A stretch of DNA of 64,000 bases. Source: Branchiostoma belcheri (lineage: Eukaryota > Chordata > Leptocardii > Amphioxiformes > Branchiostomatidae). Every line of letters begins with the position of its first letter. Positions within the stretch are counted from its first letter, which is position 1. Of this stretch, positions 20,201 to 31,490 are shown piece after piece. The position numbers and the translations under genes were made by a program. The stretch lies in NCBI RefSeq assembly GCF_001625305.1, contig NW_017802824.1:3022787-3086786 (forward strand), written 5' to 3'. The notes beneath the pieces are model-generated. The model was given only the letters and a program-made list of their open reading frames with translations, was not told the origin of the DNA and did not search any database.

Positions 20201-22797
20201 AAGACAAGCTTAAGGCTCTGATTTAATGTTTTGTCTTTTACTTTGATGCAGTTACGTATTTCATTTCTTTTGTATGTGTTGGTGGCTGTGCATATGTGAT
20301 GTTTCCACTGAGTCAAAAGAATTTGTACAATGATTGAAAACTTTTTTTCTTTCAAAGTTGTTTCATTGCGAAATGGATGTAATAGTTGGCAGTACACCTA
20401 GCGCAATACAGATATCATTTCTTCTTGTTTAACAATGTTTGAAATATGATGTCAAAATTTCAAAATGTAGGAATGTTAATTTCTTGTTTTGCTCTACTTT
20501 ATTCTACAATGCAGCCGTATTCTATCCTATTCTAGATTCAAAATTCTATTCTTGTCTATTATTGTTTGGCTGTTATACTGCGTTGTTTCTAACATAGCCC
20601 GTTTCTATTTCATAAGAAAAATGTCTATTTGATGATAAAAAATGCGGACGAAATTGCACGAACAACTACGTACGTGAACATTATACACGTGTAGTTCATT
20701 AATTTGTCTCAAGTTGTCTAGTTATCTGTTGCCGGAGTGTGTAAAAACTATACAGAGGAAGGCTTTAGTTCTATTTTTTTTATACTCCAACATATAATCA
20801 CAAGGCGTGGTGACGGCACACTCAAGTTTTTTTCAACTTATATTAATGCCACCACCAACACATGGGACATGGACAGTACAATACTCATTTTCACCTGAGC
20901 GAAGTGAGGAAAGTCATGTAAAGTGCCTTTCCCAATGGCACAAGATCGGTGGCATGTCAAGACTCGAACCAGGGACCTCTTGATTCCAAGTCGAGCACTC
21001 TGCCGCTACGCCACACGACCCCACATTTAGTTCTATTCTATTCTATTCTATTCTATTCTATTCTATTCTATTCTATTCTATTCTATTCTATTCTATTGCT
21101 GAAGAACTGTATGTTATTGTGCTTATAACATGTATTTTGTGTTCATCAGGTGACGGTTCTAACAGGAGGGAGATTATGAAGGACTTTCTTAACAACCATG
21201 GGGAAGGACTTGGCCAGAAGCTGGAGGGTGAGTCTTGTTTTTAGATTTTTTTCTCATGGAAGTCATCGTTCTATTACTGTTCAAAGGTATTTCTGTCAAT
21301 AAAGGATTGTGGAAGAAGTTACTAGTACATGTGTATTTCTAACTTCACACTAAAGCTGTATGTAGCATTAGGACGAAATGTAATTGTTTTTGTCAATTCT
21401 TTACACAAGTAAGCTAAATCAACCATACGGCAAATAAGGCCATGTTAATTTGATTATATGGATGACATTCTCTGGGAACCCCAAAACTCATGCGAGCGTG
21501 CGACTGAAAAAAAAAGTTTGGCCAAAAAAAGGTGCTTTCATTATGAAATATACGTGGTTTTGAAGGTCGAACAAATGACACAGAGTATGGTTTGGCGAAT
21601 AATCTAGTCTTCAAATTCATTTCTTTACATTTTCGTCTTTTTCGTTTGATTTTGTCATTCTACGACATTGGTATCGTTTTCCAATGTGTTTTTTTCCAAC
21701 TTACGGTATATATTTGCTCCTCTTGCAACTGTTTTGTACGATCTACAGTGTGGTTGAAAACTTTCTTTTTTAAACGGCCGAAAATCAACATGGCCTAAGT
21801 GCCATTAATTAAGTGGAGGTGTTAAAATATTACGCCTTACGAGTGTGTTAAAAGCTGATAACACAGCTGACAGTCATGTTTGTTTAAATTTTAATAGTTA
21901 ATTGTGCTGCCACAAACAAGTGTGTACTGTTAAACAACCATAAATATCAGAAATGTGTGATAATTCCATAAATATGTTGAAAAGTGGAAATGAACTACAA
22001 TCACACGAATATTCCTTTATAGAATACTTTAATTGTTGGTGCCAAAAAAAAATTACATAATGGTCGTTTAAAACACGTTTGCTTCACTTGCTACTTAGGT
22101 GAGGAAAACCAGAGAGGCCTTGTTGTCGACACTTTGCTGGATAAGGGGAATGCGCAGGGTAAGAATGCCATTTTTTCATAATTATAATTTTTCATAAGTC
22201 CGAGTAAGAATATTCAGAAGGAAGGTGCAAAGGAATAGCAAACTTCATAATCTATGGAAAGCAATTTATCTTTATGTTATTGTTGAATATAGACCTTTAT
22301 TATACCTACATACCCAATGGGTTAAGTGAATATTACAGCAAAGGAATAGCTTGTATATACATGACAAACATAGTTTATATACAGATGGTCAAGCTAGCAC
22401 TGACACGATACTATATGGTCTATTGAGTAAATAGATCATATAGTATAAGAATACGTTTTTTTAGTGCAAATTCATGATAACTACTAAGAAACTACTAGTA
22501 AAAACTACTGGGTTTGACTTCTTTTTTGGAGACAGAGGAAGACAAAGGATCCCTCTTTTTCTGTCATTTGTGGGTTTTCGGATGTTAATAGGAGAGTAGT
22601 TTTCTTTTCATTTGTATATGTGTAATAATATAATGGTGAAAAGGTAAGAACAGACATGCTTTAGGATCAGATGTTTTCTAAGTATACGTATAAAGATATT
22701 CCGTTTCTGTATGTCTTTAAACTAGACCGGACAGAGAAAGGGATTGTGTTACTTAGCCTACAATTTGTATTTTGCAGCCGATGGAGACCGAAAGTGA
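17284..22797 (+). CDS. Gene C: small secreted acidic protein, 5 coding exons, 126 aa
   Basis: Coding exons are 17284-17353, 19831-19983, 21150-21227, 22099-22158 and 22778-22797, with TGA at 22795-22797. Every intron is GT..AG and phase 1. The frame is open upstream to an ATG at 17038, but I chose 17284 because it places a signal peptide first (MKTLLVLIAVAVFATVTG, residues 1-18). The mature part is acidic, with about 22 Asp/Glu against 16 Lys/Arg. It has no Cys, and one Trp at residue 31. Exon 2 (residues 24-74) is the longest and probably helical. Exons 3 and 4 code for Gly/Asn/Asp-rich modules whose junction codons are both Gly. It shares the MKT signal and phase-1 layout with genes A and B, but the mature sequence is not clearly related. 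SINEs and MITEs fill the introns. The function is unknown. Confidence 0.75.
18159..18401 (-). mobile_element. tRNA-derived SINE (family 2), copy 1
   Basis: On the minus strand, a TGGGGTCGTGCGGCGTAGCGG head and an anticodon-arm region are followed by AAGGCACTTTACACGACTTT, a GGCGGCATAAA segment, and the conserved tail CATGTCTAGTCATGAAATG. It lies in gene C intron 1, close to the opposite-strand copy at 18512-18767. Confidence 0.82.
18512..18767 (+). mobile_element. tRNA-derived SINE (family 2), copy 2, 11-bp target-site duplication
   Basis: A tRNA-like head (GTGGCGTAGCGGCAG, then GGTTCGAGTC) and the tail CATGTCTAGTCATGAAATGT end in a run of A. AATCTATAGCT is duplicated exactly at 18501-18511 and 18768-18778. 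It is not a functional tRNA gene. Confidence 0.88.
19135..19502. mobile_element. TIR element containing a tRNA-like segment
   Basis: AATTTCCGTCTCGTAAACGG (19171) pairs with CCGTTTACGAGACAGAAATT (ends 19479). The outer GGCCCGG / CCGGGCC also pair. Between the arms, GGATTCGAACCCGGG at about 19328 is a minus-strand B-box-like sequence. Confidence 0.55.
19509..19747 (-). mobile_element. tRNA-derived SINE (family 2), copy 3
   Basis: Same family as 18512-18767, inverted. The poly-T (poly-A tail) is at the low coordinate and the TGTGGTCGTGTGGCGTAACGG head at about 19747. It ends about 85 bases before gene C exon 2. Confidence 0.8.
20008..20480. mobile_element. MITE family 1, copy C, truncated
   Basis: It starts AGGCCACAGCTAGTAATT and has the GGATGACATCAGCGCGCGCA subterminal block. 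The far end fades into TTCTA-like repeats without a recognisable inverted end. It begins 25 bases after gene C exon 2. Confidence 0.65.
20775..21025 (-). mobile_element. tRNA-derived SINE (family 2), copy 4, 11-bp target-site duplication
   Basis: TTTAGTTCTAT at 20764-20774 is repeated exactly at 21026-21036. The enclosed sequence is a minus-strand family-2 SINE with head GTGGGGTCGTGTGGCGTAGC. Confidence 0.87.
21027..21100. repeat. TTCTA pentanucleotide microsatellite
   Basis: About 13 uninterrupted TTCTA units directly follow the SINE. They seem to have grown from the AGTTCTATT target sequence. Confidence 0.95.
21437..21796. mobile_element. MITE family 2, copy 2
   Basis: The left end AGGCCATGTTAATTTGATTA matches the copy at 11265. 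The right end keeps only AAAATCAACATGGCCT and has lost the subterminal block. It lies in gene C intron 3. Confidence 0.78.
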
Positions 22798-23238
22798 AGA
22801 AAACAATGGGTAGCGAGGAAAGTAACTGCATGGCCTAACCACACACGCCTGCGACCGAGACTAATGGCTTTGATTTGTAGCGAAATTTCTAACTTTTATT
22901 ACCATAGATTATATTCTCCCTTGTGATATGTATGAGTTCCTATACCTAGTGAAATTGGTGAGAAACTTTAAGCAAATGTCCACATTTCTGTTCCGAACAC
23001 GTAAATGGTGATATCATAACTTGAAGTGAAAAAAAATCGTTTCTTGCATAGTCGATTTTTAAAGAATAATACTGAACTAAACATGACCCAATCAAGTCCA
23101 CAGCTAAATTTTTCTGATAGTCCAAACGGAATTCTGTTACGTAGTTTTCAATTTGTTTCTTATTCACAAAGGTGTTCTTGACGGAAAGAGCTACAGTGAA
23201 GAAATGTCTAAAGTGAAAAATGCCAGTTTAATTCAGTG

Positions 23239-23244
23239 AATAAA
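23239..23244 (+). terminator. poly(A) signal for gene C
   Basis: AATAAA lies about 440 bases past the gene C stop and is followed by a GT-rich stretch. It is the first canonical hexamer after the stop. Confidence 0.6.
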
Positions 23245-23329
23245 GAACTTGCTTGCTTAAAGCATCTTGTGAGACCATTGAAACTGTGTGTTGGTTGAAT
23301 TCTAAGGACAGATCAGAATTTTATGGTTT

Positions 23330-23400
23330 GTATACGTACATGTATGTATGTATGTGTGTGCGTATGTATGTGACTGTCTCTCTCTCTCTGTGTGTGTTTG

Positions 23401-23497
<97 letters not shown>

Positions 23498-23650
23498 GTG
23501 TGCATTTATGTATGTATGTTGTGCGTTTGTGTGTGCATGTATGTATGTTTTGTATGTTATGCGTGTATGTCTGTGTGTGTATGTGCGTGTGTACGTATAT
23601 GTGCGTATGAATGTGCTTGTGTGTGTACGTGCGTATGTATGCTGTAAGAC
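23330..23650. repeat. TG/TATG microsatellite
   Basis: The tract consists almost entirely of TG and TATG units, with a long pure TG core at about 23405-23510. The overlapping Cys-Val and His-Thr open frames on both strands are products of the repeat. It begins about 90 bases after the gene C poly(A) signal. Confidence 0.97.
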
Positions 23651-24288
23651 TCCTGTCACACATCTCCTGACCTTGTCCTAGAGTGACCACTGCCCATGCA
23701 ACAGATGTCGACGTCGGTGGTGACTAGTACTGGTGAGTTGAGAGCAGTCGAACCAGTTTAGGCCACGCCTATTTTTTGCGACAACCGAGGCCCGAATGCT
23801 TTCAGACTTAATCCAAACTACTTCCAACCATCTTGACTTCGAGTCCCAAACTACCCACTCCCTTCTGAATTTCTGACCGATTGTCAACCAATGAATCGCG
23901 CATACAAACCATTTGAATGGACAGCGAAGTGGGGAATTTCTAATTAAAATGATTCGTACTTGTTGTACGTTTTTTTCTAAGGTCAAACGTGTGTATGAGT
24001 GTGTGTGTGTGTGTGTCTGTGTGTCTTAAGATTCTTGATGGTAAGCATGCTACTAGAAATATTTTCTTTTCTTAAGAAAAAAGGAGAACAAAATTCTTTG
24101 CGTAAGAATCAACATACAAAATCTCTGAAGAATATTTCTTGAATTTTCTTGAAAGTCCCCTTCACAACAAAAATATTTCTCAACATAAGAAAATAAGAAA
24201 AAAAAAATTGGTAGTGTGTTTGTGTTTCTGTGCCCATATATCTGTGTGTGGACATGTTGCAGACATGACCACACTGTTTTTATCGAAA

Positions 24289-24697
24289 AGACCACAGCAA
24301 GTAAATTTTATGGATGACATCCTCCGCAGACTCCAAATCTAATGCGAGCGGGCGAAAAAAAATGCGGGCCGAAAAAACAAGGTTCCTACATTTTAAAATT
24401 TGACACAATCATTGTACAAATGGTTTTGATCAGTGTGAACATTACATATACACAGCCAGCATCACACATCACTGCATCAAAGTAAGAAACAAAACATTAA
24501 ATCAGAGCCTTTTCTTGTCTCCCTTCTTCATAGTTATCTGCCATCCACCTTCCGGCATGGCAACAGACATCTTTGGCCATTTTTCGGCATGTTGACCACT
24601 GTCAGAAGGCAACAAAATTTCTTTTTTTTTTCTCCAAAATCAGGCGAAAATTAATGCGCACGCTGATGTCATCCATAAAAATTACTTGCTGTGGCCT
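24289..24697. mobile_element. MITE family 1, copy D
   Basis: The inverted ends AGACCACAGCAAGTAA and TTACTTGCTGTGGCCT and the interior closely match copy A along the whole length (409 bases). The similarity suggests fairly recent activity. Confidence 0.85.
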
Positions 24698-25040
24698 AAG
24701 AAAATGCTGTGGAGATGGGGAGGGGGGTAATAACCAGTGACATTTGTGTTGACCCTCTGGCGCCAGAAGGCACCTGGCATCATACTGGGTCTCCTGAAGA
24801 CAAACAACCGTGTATTGTCTGCTGGAAGGTTACAATTACTTCAACAGGTCTTCTGGAAAACTGTAATAGGTCTGGTGGAAAATGTTACATCATTATTGCT
24901 ACAAACTACTGCCGTTCCCTTGATGCAATTTACATGCATTGATGATTTTGTTTTTAAAAGTCTGTATTTTTGACGGAAAATTGACAGTTCGAATGAAAGC
25001 TCATCAGTGTTGGTAGAATCCATAGTTAGAAAGTTTAAGC

Positions 25041-25575
25041 TTGTTCCAACACGAGGAAGAACTCACCATAAATTTTCGGTTGATACCGTCAACCTTCGTC
25101 AGATGTATGATGCAATCGCTGACTTTTCTGGAAGTCAGTTTGCGAAATCTCGTTGGGAGAGACCTGCACGCCACCTTACAACCGCTTTCACACCGGCGCG
25201 ATGTTGCAAGCCTGGCGTTACTATATCGATATTTCCACGGCAGATGCTCTGCTGAACTTCACTCCCTTGTACCCCCACTCAGAACATTCTCTGCAAGAAC
25301 ACGCTTAGCCACCTTAACAGCAGAAAATCACCCTTTCTTCCTCAATAGTCCATCAGTCAAGAGAACATTTCATGCTGACAGTTTCTCCCCCAGAACCACT
25401 TCACTGTGGAACAAGCTTCCCCGTGAATGTTTCACCGCTAATTACAACCTCCAACGGTTTAAATCAAGGGTGAACAAATATCTGACCACGCAGTCATCAC
25501 TGTAACCCAAAACATGTAAGTGGCTCTCACGAGCCTTGTTTTGAGGTGAATCTGAAGTAAATAATAAAAAAAAAG
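25041..25575 (+). pseudogene. LINE ORF2 C-terminal fragment
   Basis: A 154-codon frame (25041-25505) has the layout of the conserved tail of non-LTR retrotransposon ORF2: an R-R-D-V-A-S-L-A-L-L-Y-R-Y-F-H-G block, then L-W-N-K-L-P-R-E-C-F, then F-K-S-R-V-N-K-Y-L just before the stop. A short 3' region and an A-rich end follow at about 25560-25575. The reverse transcriptase core is missing, so this is a 5'-truncated copy. The exact clade (CR1, Jockey or related) was not resolved. Confidence 0.8.
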
Positions 25576-25932
25576 AAGCGTGATGACGTCAGGAGTGCAT
25601 CAAAATTGACAGTTGTTGAAATCTTAGTGGTGGTCTTTATTTCAAGTGGTACGTGTATGATTCAAGTTTTTATTTCGTAAACTTTCAGAGAAGACTTGGA
25701 CTAGTGAAGCCTATGTTTAGTGTTCATCCCGAAGGCAAGGTATTTCATGTTCTTTCAAGATTTGCGATCTTATCAGTCAATCTGTCAGTCAATAGAAAAC
25801 GAAGGATTTATTGCAGGGACTTCTAAGAAATGTCTTCAAGATTTCATCAGACATTTTTCGTTGTACAGATCTTATAGCATTCTGAGGCAACTGGTTCGTC
25901 ACTTTTAACATCACAAAAATACAGATTCTAAA

Positions 25933-26604
25933 CGTCCCTGTCACACATACATTGTAGCCGAAGAGGGCCTTTAGAACACTAGCCGAACTCTCCCCAACCT
26001 TGGTAGAAAGTAGATCGAGAGCAAGGTCGGCTGTGGTTGGCCGGTGTTGGACGAGGTCGGCTACTGTCGGGGGTGCTATACGAATGTTGCAAAACGTTAA
26101 AAAAATTGGGGTGAGGACAGGAGGGGAGGTTGGGTCATGTTTTTTTTTTAATTTTTTTATTCCAACATGTAATCACCAGACGACACACTCAAGTATTTTC
26201 AACTTATATTAATGCCACCACGAACACAGGGGACAAATACATGGCAGGACAATACTCATTTACACCTGAGCGAAGTAAGGAAAGTCGTGTAAAGTGCCTT
26301 TCCAAAGGGCACAAGATCGGTGGCATGTCAGGACTCGAACCCGGGACTCTTAGTTCCGAGTCGCTCACTCTGCCGCTACGCCACACGACCCCACAACAAC
26401 AACAATGGGTCATGGTTGGTGTTTGGCCGGTGTTTCGAGTAAGTGCGTGCGAGTGTTTGAGGTGTGTTAAATCTGACTCAAATTTAACTCAAATTCGATT
26501 CGCATAGAAAGGTAGGCGTGGCCTAAATCTGGTCAGAGACTGCTCCCGAACTTCAGTCAACCATGGTTGGTAGGTGGTCCTGGGGAAGATTCTAAATGTG
26601 TGTC
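25933..26604. mobile_element. TIR element family 4 with nested SINE
   Basis: It starts CGTCCCTGTCACACATACATTG, and the internal signature CCGAACTCTCCCCAACC is present. The right side ends CTAAATGTGTGTC, a weak match to the family terminus. A SINE was inserted at 26140-26405. Confidence 0.65.
26140..26405 (-). mobile_element. tRNA-derived SINE (family 2), copy 5, 9-bp target-site duplication
   Basis: TGGGTCATG at 26131-26139 and 26406-26414 flanks a full minus-strand family-2 SINE. The insertion is inside a TIR element, so it is younger than that element. Confidence 0.87.
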
Positions 26605-27049
26605 TTTTCTTTACACATCGTCAGACGCCATGACAGGTTGACGTCCATTATAAAGATTAATGTTATAAGCTGGGGGTCAGTAGTTACTGACGTTGGTTGC
26701 GTGCCAGTGAGACACCTGAACACCCTCCAGACAACACAACACAACACAAAAGTGTAGTCTGTTTTACTGCCATTGTAAAAGGTCAGGACTACGTCAAAAC
26801 ACGGGTTAACATGGCACATGGCAAGCTGACGTCTTCGCACGCACGTAAATTTTATGTGTCTTCTTCTATTGTTCTACGTAACCATCAATTGAATACGACC
26901 TTGTGACCAGAGGTATAACCATACCTATTAGTACTGACACAGTGATGACCATTACCTACAAACAGAAAAGCTGTTAACAGTATGATTTTTTTGATGTGCC
27001 TAATTTTCTGTGTAAAATTGACAGATGATGTTGCAAAAAATCTTGTTGT

Positions 27050-27290
27050 CACATGAGATCAACTCCATACGAAACGCACCTTAAGTTTAATGTCAATATA
27101 CTGAAATCAGACGTTTGAGTGATGATTCAGTGTAATTCAGTAGGTAGAATTTGGAGTGAGACATGACAAGACACTTTATCACATGAGTTCAACTCCATAC
27201 GAAACACGCCTTGATGTCAAGATGCTTACGCAAGGCGTTTTGGCGATGACTCAGTGTAATTCAGTAGATAGAATTTGGAGTTAGACTACT
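27050..27290. repeat. Diverged tandem duplication, about 120 bp
   Basis: TCAACTCCATACGAAAC occurs at about 27060 and 27188, and TCAGTGTAATTCAGTAG follows each copy by about 65 bases. The two copies are colinear but diverged. Confidence 0.75.
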
Positions 27291-27404
27291 AGTAGTTAAA
27301 CTGTGCACAGACTGTGACACTGAAGTGTGTACGTGATGTAAGAACTACGCTCTAGCGTACGCTGACATTTGGTGACCTCAGTGGCAATGAATGCCGAGTG
27401 TGCG

Positions 27405-27540
27405 CGTGTGTGAGAGAGGTGGAGAAAGAAAGAGAGGGGGGGAGAGAGGGGGATACAGAGAGGGAGAGAGAGGGAGAGAGAGAGGGGAAGAGAGAGAGGG
27501 AGAGAGAGAGAGAGAGAGGGAGGGATTAAAGAGAGACAGA
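27405..27540. repeat. GA-rich microsatellite
   Basis: Almost pure GAGAGAGG-type purine sequence on the plus strand. Confidence 0.95.
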
Positions 27541-28231
27541 CAATGAGCCAGTGGTAGAGTTATGGATTATAGACCTTGACCTGCTATTAGATATATTACT
27601 AGTATTGTAAAACTTAATGTCCACATAACTGTCATTTTCCTTTTTCACGACACAGCTTAATGTGTTGTCTTGCTTTCCCTCTGTTCCTTCTACATTATCA
27701 ATAAGACCATGCCTTCTTTTCTCTCAACTGTAAGAAGCTTGTATTGAAGCGCCACCTGTCGCTGTTGGCGAGTACTTTAATATACATTCGTTCTTAAGAA
27801 AACTGTGTATGAACACGAGGTCATCTAGCGGTGAAATCACGAACTACAAGACGTTGTATATTCCTACTTTGTTAGGACAGTCAGCTAAAGCCCCTGTCAC
27901 ACATTCAGACCCTCGAGCTCCTTGATCTTTCACCCACTAACCAACCAAGGTTTGCTAGAGTTTGGATACAATCTGACCAGATCAATGCCGCCCCTACCTT
28001 TCTTTGCAAATCCAATCGAATTTGAGTTAAAGTTGACTCAAATTTCACCTCTCCCAAACACCTCTGATGATCTACCGAACAAAAAGGCCAGCAACCATCT
28101 AAACATGGCCGAACCTAGCTCCCCTCCACATCCAAATCTTTTATATGTAACTCCGGATAAGTTCACACAAACTCCACATAGAAAAAGGCAGACACAACCG
28201 CATTCCTGTACAGCAAAGGATTTGCCAATTT

Positions 28232-28471
28232 TGCGATTTAGATAAGATTGAGGATGAGTATCATTTTGTAGTCGATTGTACGTTATATAGTAATGAGAGA
28301 GATTCCCTACATTCATATATAATAGATACGTTCCCCAGCTTTGGACATTTAAATGAATTGTAAAAATTAATATTTCTTATGAAACTTGACAAACGTTCTA
28401 TATGCTCGTACATCTATAACTGCGCCAAGAAGCGAGAAGAAGTTGAACATGTAAATAGTAGATCACATTAG
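28232..28471 (+). pseudogene. LINE ORF2 C-terminal zinc-binding fragment
   Basis: The frame C-D-L-D-K-I-E-D-E-Y-H-F-V-V-D-C is the typical Cys/His box after a LINE reverse transcriptase. It continues for about 80 codons to a stop at 28469-28471. A TAA at 28361-28363 breaks it. A 3' UTR with AATAAAG follows, then the GAAT tail at 28597-28680. Confidence 0.82.
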
Positions 28472-28596
28472 TATGTATAGTTTAAGTGTTATTGCTGTAT
28501 TCCTTTCCCTGTTTACCCATGACCTGTACTTAGCTTGTTAGAGCACAAACGTACAATAAAGGTCTTTCATTCAATATTTTGGAAATATTCGTCTGA

Positions 28597-28680
28597 ATGA
28601 ATGAATGAATGAATGAATGAATGAATGAATGAATGAAAGAAAGAATGAATGAATGAATGAATGAATGAATGAATGAATGA
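28597..28680. repeat. GAAT microsatellite tail
   Basis: Nearly pure GAAT repeat ending the LINE fragment, as expected for the simple-repeat tail of a CR1/L2-type LINE. Confidence 0.93.
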
Positions 28681-29089
28681 CTGGTTTATTAGGTAAAACA
28701 TTGCAGCCATCAGGCTGAAATACGTTTCACTTACATAGTACATGGTACAGCCGACCTCGCCGAACACCAGCCAACCACAACTGACCTTCCTTCCAACCCT
28801 ACTCCTAACCATGTTTGGGGAGAGTCGGCAGTGCTCGGGAGGCCATGGTTCGCTACGTGTGACAGGGGCTTAAGCTGAAGAAGTAAATTATTCCACACCT
28901 AATGACCCCACTAAGTCAACCGGACATGACACGCCGGTCAGAGTCATAATGTTCATATAGAAAGAGTCATAAATTCACCATATGGTCCATCGATTTTGCT
29001 TGGTGGAGAAATGGGGCAACGAATATCACAATGTGGCATGTCATGTTTATGTTTCCTTTCATCATACCGACTACAAAATGACTAATAAA

Positions 29090-29415
29090 CTGGTGGACGA
29101 ACACTAAGTATCTGATACCAGCCCAGAAAAGAACAAGAAACAGTCATGTCTTCAAATATCAGAGTTATCAACCAAGAATTGAGGTATTCAAAAACGTATT
29201 TCCCCAGAACTATCGTAGACTGGAACTCGTTGCCCCCAAGCACAGTTGGAGCATCAACACTAGAAAGCTTTAAACAACCCCTGCAATTAAATGTGCAAAG
29301 ATTGAGTGTAACAAGTCGTTCGGTGTGATATAGCTAGCTGCCGCCGCGCCGCGTGCGTGCGAAGCTGGTGTGTTACGCCGAAGGGCGGTTATACCGGCTA
29401 TACTGATACAGATAC
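29090..29415 (+). pseudogene. LINE 3' end, second family
   Basis: The frame from 29146 contains Y-F-P-R-T-I-V-D-W-N-S-L-P-P and L-E-S-F-K, a common ending of CR1-like ORF2. Just upstream, L-I-P-A-Q-K-R-T-R-N-S-H is in another frame, so there is at least one frameshift. The 3' end has CCGAAGGGCGGTTATACCGG and ends with GATACA units near 29415. Confidence 0.8.
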
Positions 29416-29419
29416 AAAA

Positions 29420-30575
29420 TGACCGAGACATATTAGACTATAACAGGACGATATTAGGACGTACTTTTTGTAGTTTTGTAATATTGAATGTGGAAACATT
29501 TCCGGAAAGGCGACGCTTTTGTGACATCCTGCTGAATCATAACTATATTATGGTGGTCAACTAGGATGTATAGTCTTTCCTCCAGTCTTGTTTTTTTTAC
29601 CTTGTATAACACTGTAAATGTAAGTATTTCATATATGTCTGTAATAAATTGTTTTATTGTTGAACTTTAAACTGTTATTTTTAGGTAATTAATGTGTAAT
29701 GATATGGATTTTATTGAATTGAAATTTCTTATGCTAGATATGTTAAGAAATCAAATTGTACAGCAAGACACAATTTAGCCAACCATTTGATTTATTTATT
29801 TATTTATTTATTGATTGATTGAAACCTAAAGCAACATTGTGCAAAATATATTTTACAAAACATGTGCGCCCTTTTTTCGGCAGTTTCACGGCACATATGT
29901 ATGTACAGTTTACGACAGTTTTACACACATACACATAAGTCACGCACCTAGTGACGTATCGATTTATGACAACGTGTCACCCGGATGTGTGCACTGTCGC
30001 GGATCATTGTCCATCTGGCCATAAGAACGACTTTTTAAAATAAAAAAAAATAGGTCAAAAAGAATTCATATTCATATGCCATTTACTAATATAATTTTTC
30101 TGGTATTACCTGGTCAAGAAAAAGAGAGCAAAACATAAAGCAAGTCTATAAAAATAGGACTGTTGCGTCGTATGATACTGCTGCATTACATTTTTCGCCA
30201 GTGTTATCGTAAATGCATATACTGCCTGTGGGTACTATAAAATAGTAATGACCGTATTTTGCAACTTGCGCACTTTCCAGCATTAACGGTTACTATATCT
30301 AATATCTAATCCGCTAAAGCCTGTAAGTACAAATAGCGCAAAAATAACGTAATGGCGATGGTGCGAGGGATTTGCATATATACATGCGATGTTGTATACG
30401 GGACCGTATGCGTGCTTTATCCAGAACCATGCTTAGTCACGGTTCTGGAATATCCCACGGTTCTGGAATATCCAGAACAGTGCCTGAGCAAATCTATATC
30501 TTGGATACGCATAGACTATCCAGAAACGTGCCTGATCCTAACCCAAACCCATTCAGGCATAGAACTAGATAGGCA
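29420..30575. other. Intergenic DNA, no gene seen
   Basis: A-T rich sequence without credible exons. TTTATTTA repeats lie at about 29787-29820. A GGTTCTGGAATATCC motif repeats at about 30440-30475. Confidence 0.45.
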
Positions 30576-30585
30576 CGATTCTGGA

Positions 30586-30759
30586 TAATCTCCAAGCAGA
30601 TCCTAGGGTGGCAAAAGACAGTATCAAATTGACCAGGCAGTATCCATTGGCCGGAGAAGGTCCAGTCAAGGCGTATTGGATCCTCCATATATGGCCAATG
30701 GATACTGCCTGGCTAATTTGATACTGTCTTTTGCCACCTTAGGATCTGCTTGGATATTA
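30586..30759. mobile_element. Foldback MITE, second copy
   Basis: The ends TAATCTCCAAGCAGATCCTA and TAGGATCTGCTTGGATATTA pair, and GACAGTATCAAATT follows the left end. The flanking 9-mers GATTCTGGA and GGTTCTGAA match at 7 of 9 positions, a decayed target-site duplication. The interior differs from the copy at 10649. Confidence 0.82.
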
Positions 30760-31174
30760 GGTTCTGAATACAAACACATATTCACCTATCACGATGCTAC
30801 ATAGCTTTACCAGAAGTTCCGTTCACTCAACAAGAATTACCTGCCACCGATCTTTTTTCCTCTCTGTAGAACATCCACAAATTTACCGAACTACTCGGTC
30901 GGTTTTTGAAATTTTATGTCGTATTGACAGTTCTCCTCGTAAAAGAAATTGTTAGCCGTATATATTTCGGAAACTGTACAGTTGTGTCGGTTGAGCCGGT
31001 CGGGTGATAGAAGACGTACGACACGGCAGGTCATGAATTTGCCATGTAGAACATCGATCCTGTTCTGGGAAGAATGTCAACAAAGGACAGGGTACCGTAT
31101 ATTCTCATTTTTATATTCGACATTGCGGCCCGCCGTCTGGCCAAGGTGGAATACATCACAAGGCAAATCGACAA

Positions 31175-31469
31175 GAAACGTCAAATTAGTAAACGTCAAA
31201 TTAGCTAGTAAACGTCAAGTTAGTTAGCTAGTAAACGTCAAGTTAGTAAACGTCAAGTTAGTTAGTAAACGTCAAGTTAGTTAGTAACGTCAAGTTAGTA
31301 AACGTCAAGTTAGTTAGTAAACGTCAAGTTAATTAGTAAACGACAGGTTAGTTAGTAAACGTCAAGTTAGTTACTAAACGTCAGGATAGTTAGTAAACGT
31401 CAAGTTAGTTAGTAAATGTCAGGTTAGTTAGTAAACGTCAAGTTAGTTAGTACAACGTCGAGTTAGTTG
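31175..31469. repeat. AAACGTCAAGTTAGTTAGT minisatellite
   Basis: About 15 copies of a 15-20 base unit lie head to tail, varying mainly in the number of TTAG steps. There is no spacer structure, so it is not a CRISPR array. Confidence 0.93.
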
Positions 31470-31490
31470 AGCCAACTATAATAGTGACAT

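Larger units (their letters stand above)
27888..28872. mobile_element. TIR element family 4 interrupted by a LINE end
   Basis: The termini AAGCCCCTGTCACACATT and CGTGTGACAGGGGCTT are good inverted repeats. The middle (about 28200-28690) is a LINE 3' end with a GAAT tail, so the LINE landed in the TIR element. Confidence 0.75.

Noticed and set aside
23253..23690. Long Cys/Val and His/Thr-rich open frames on both strands
   Set aside because: They are translations of the TG microsatellite and occur in every frame.
31175..31469. Possible CRISPR-like array
   Set aside because: The units are contiguous with no unique spacers, and the genome is eukaryotic.
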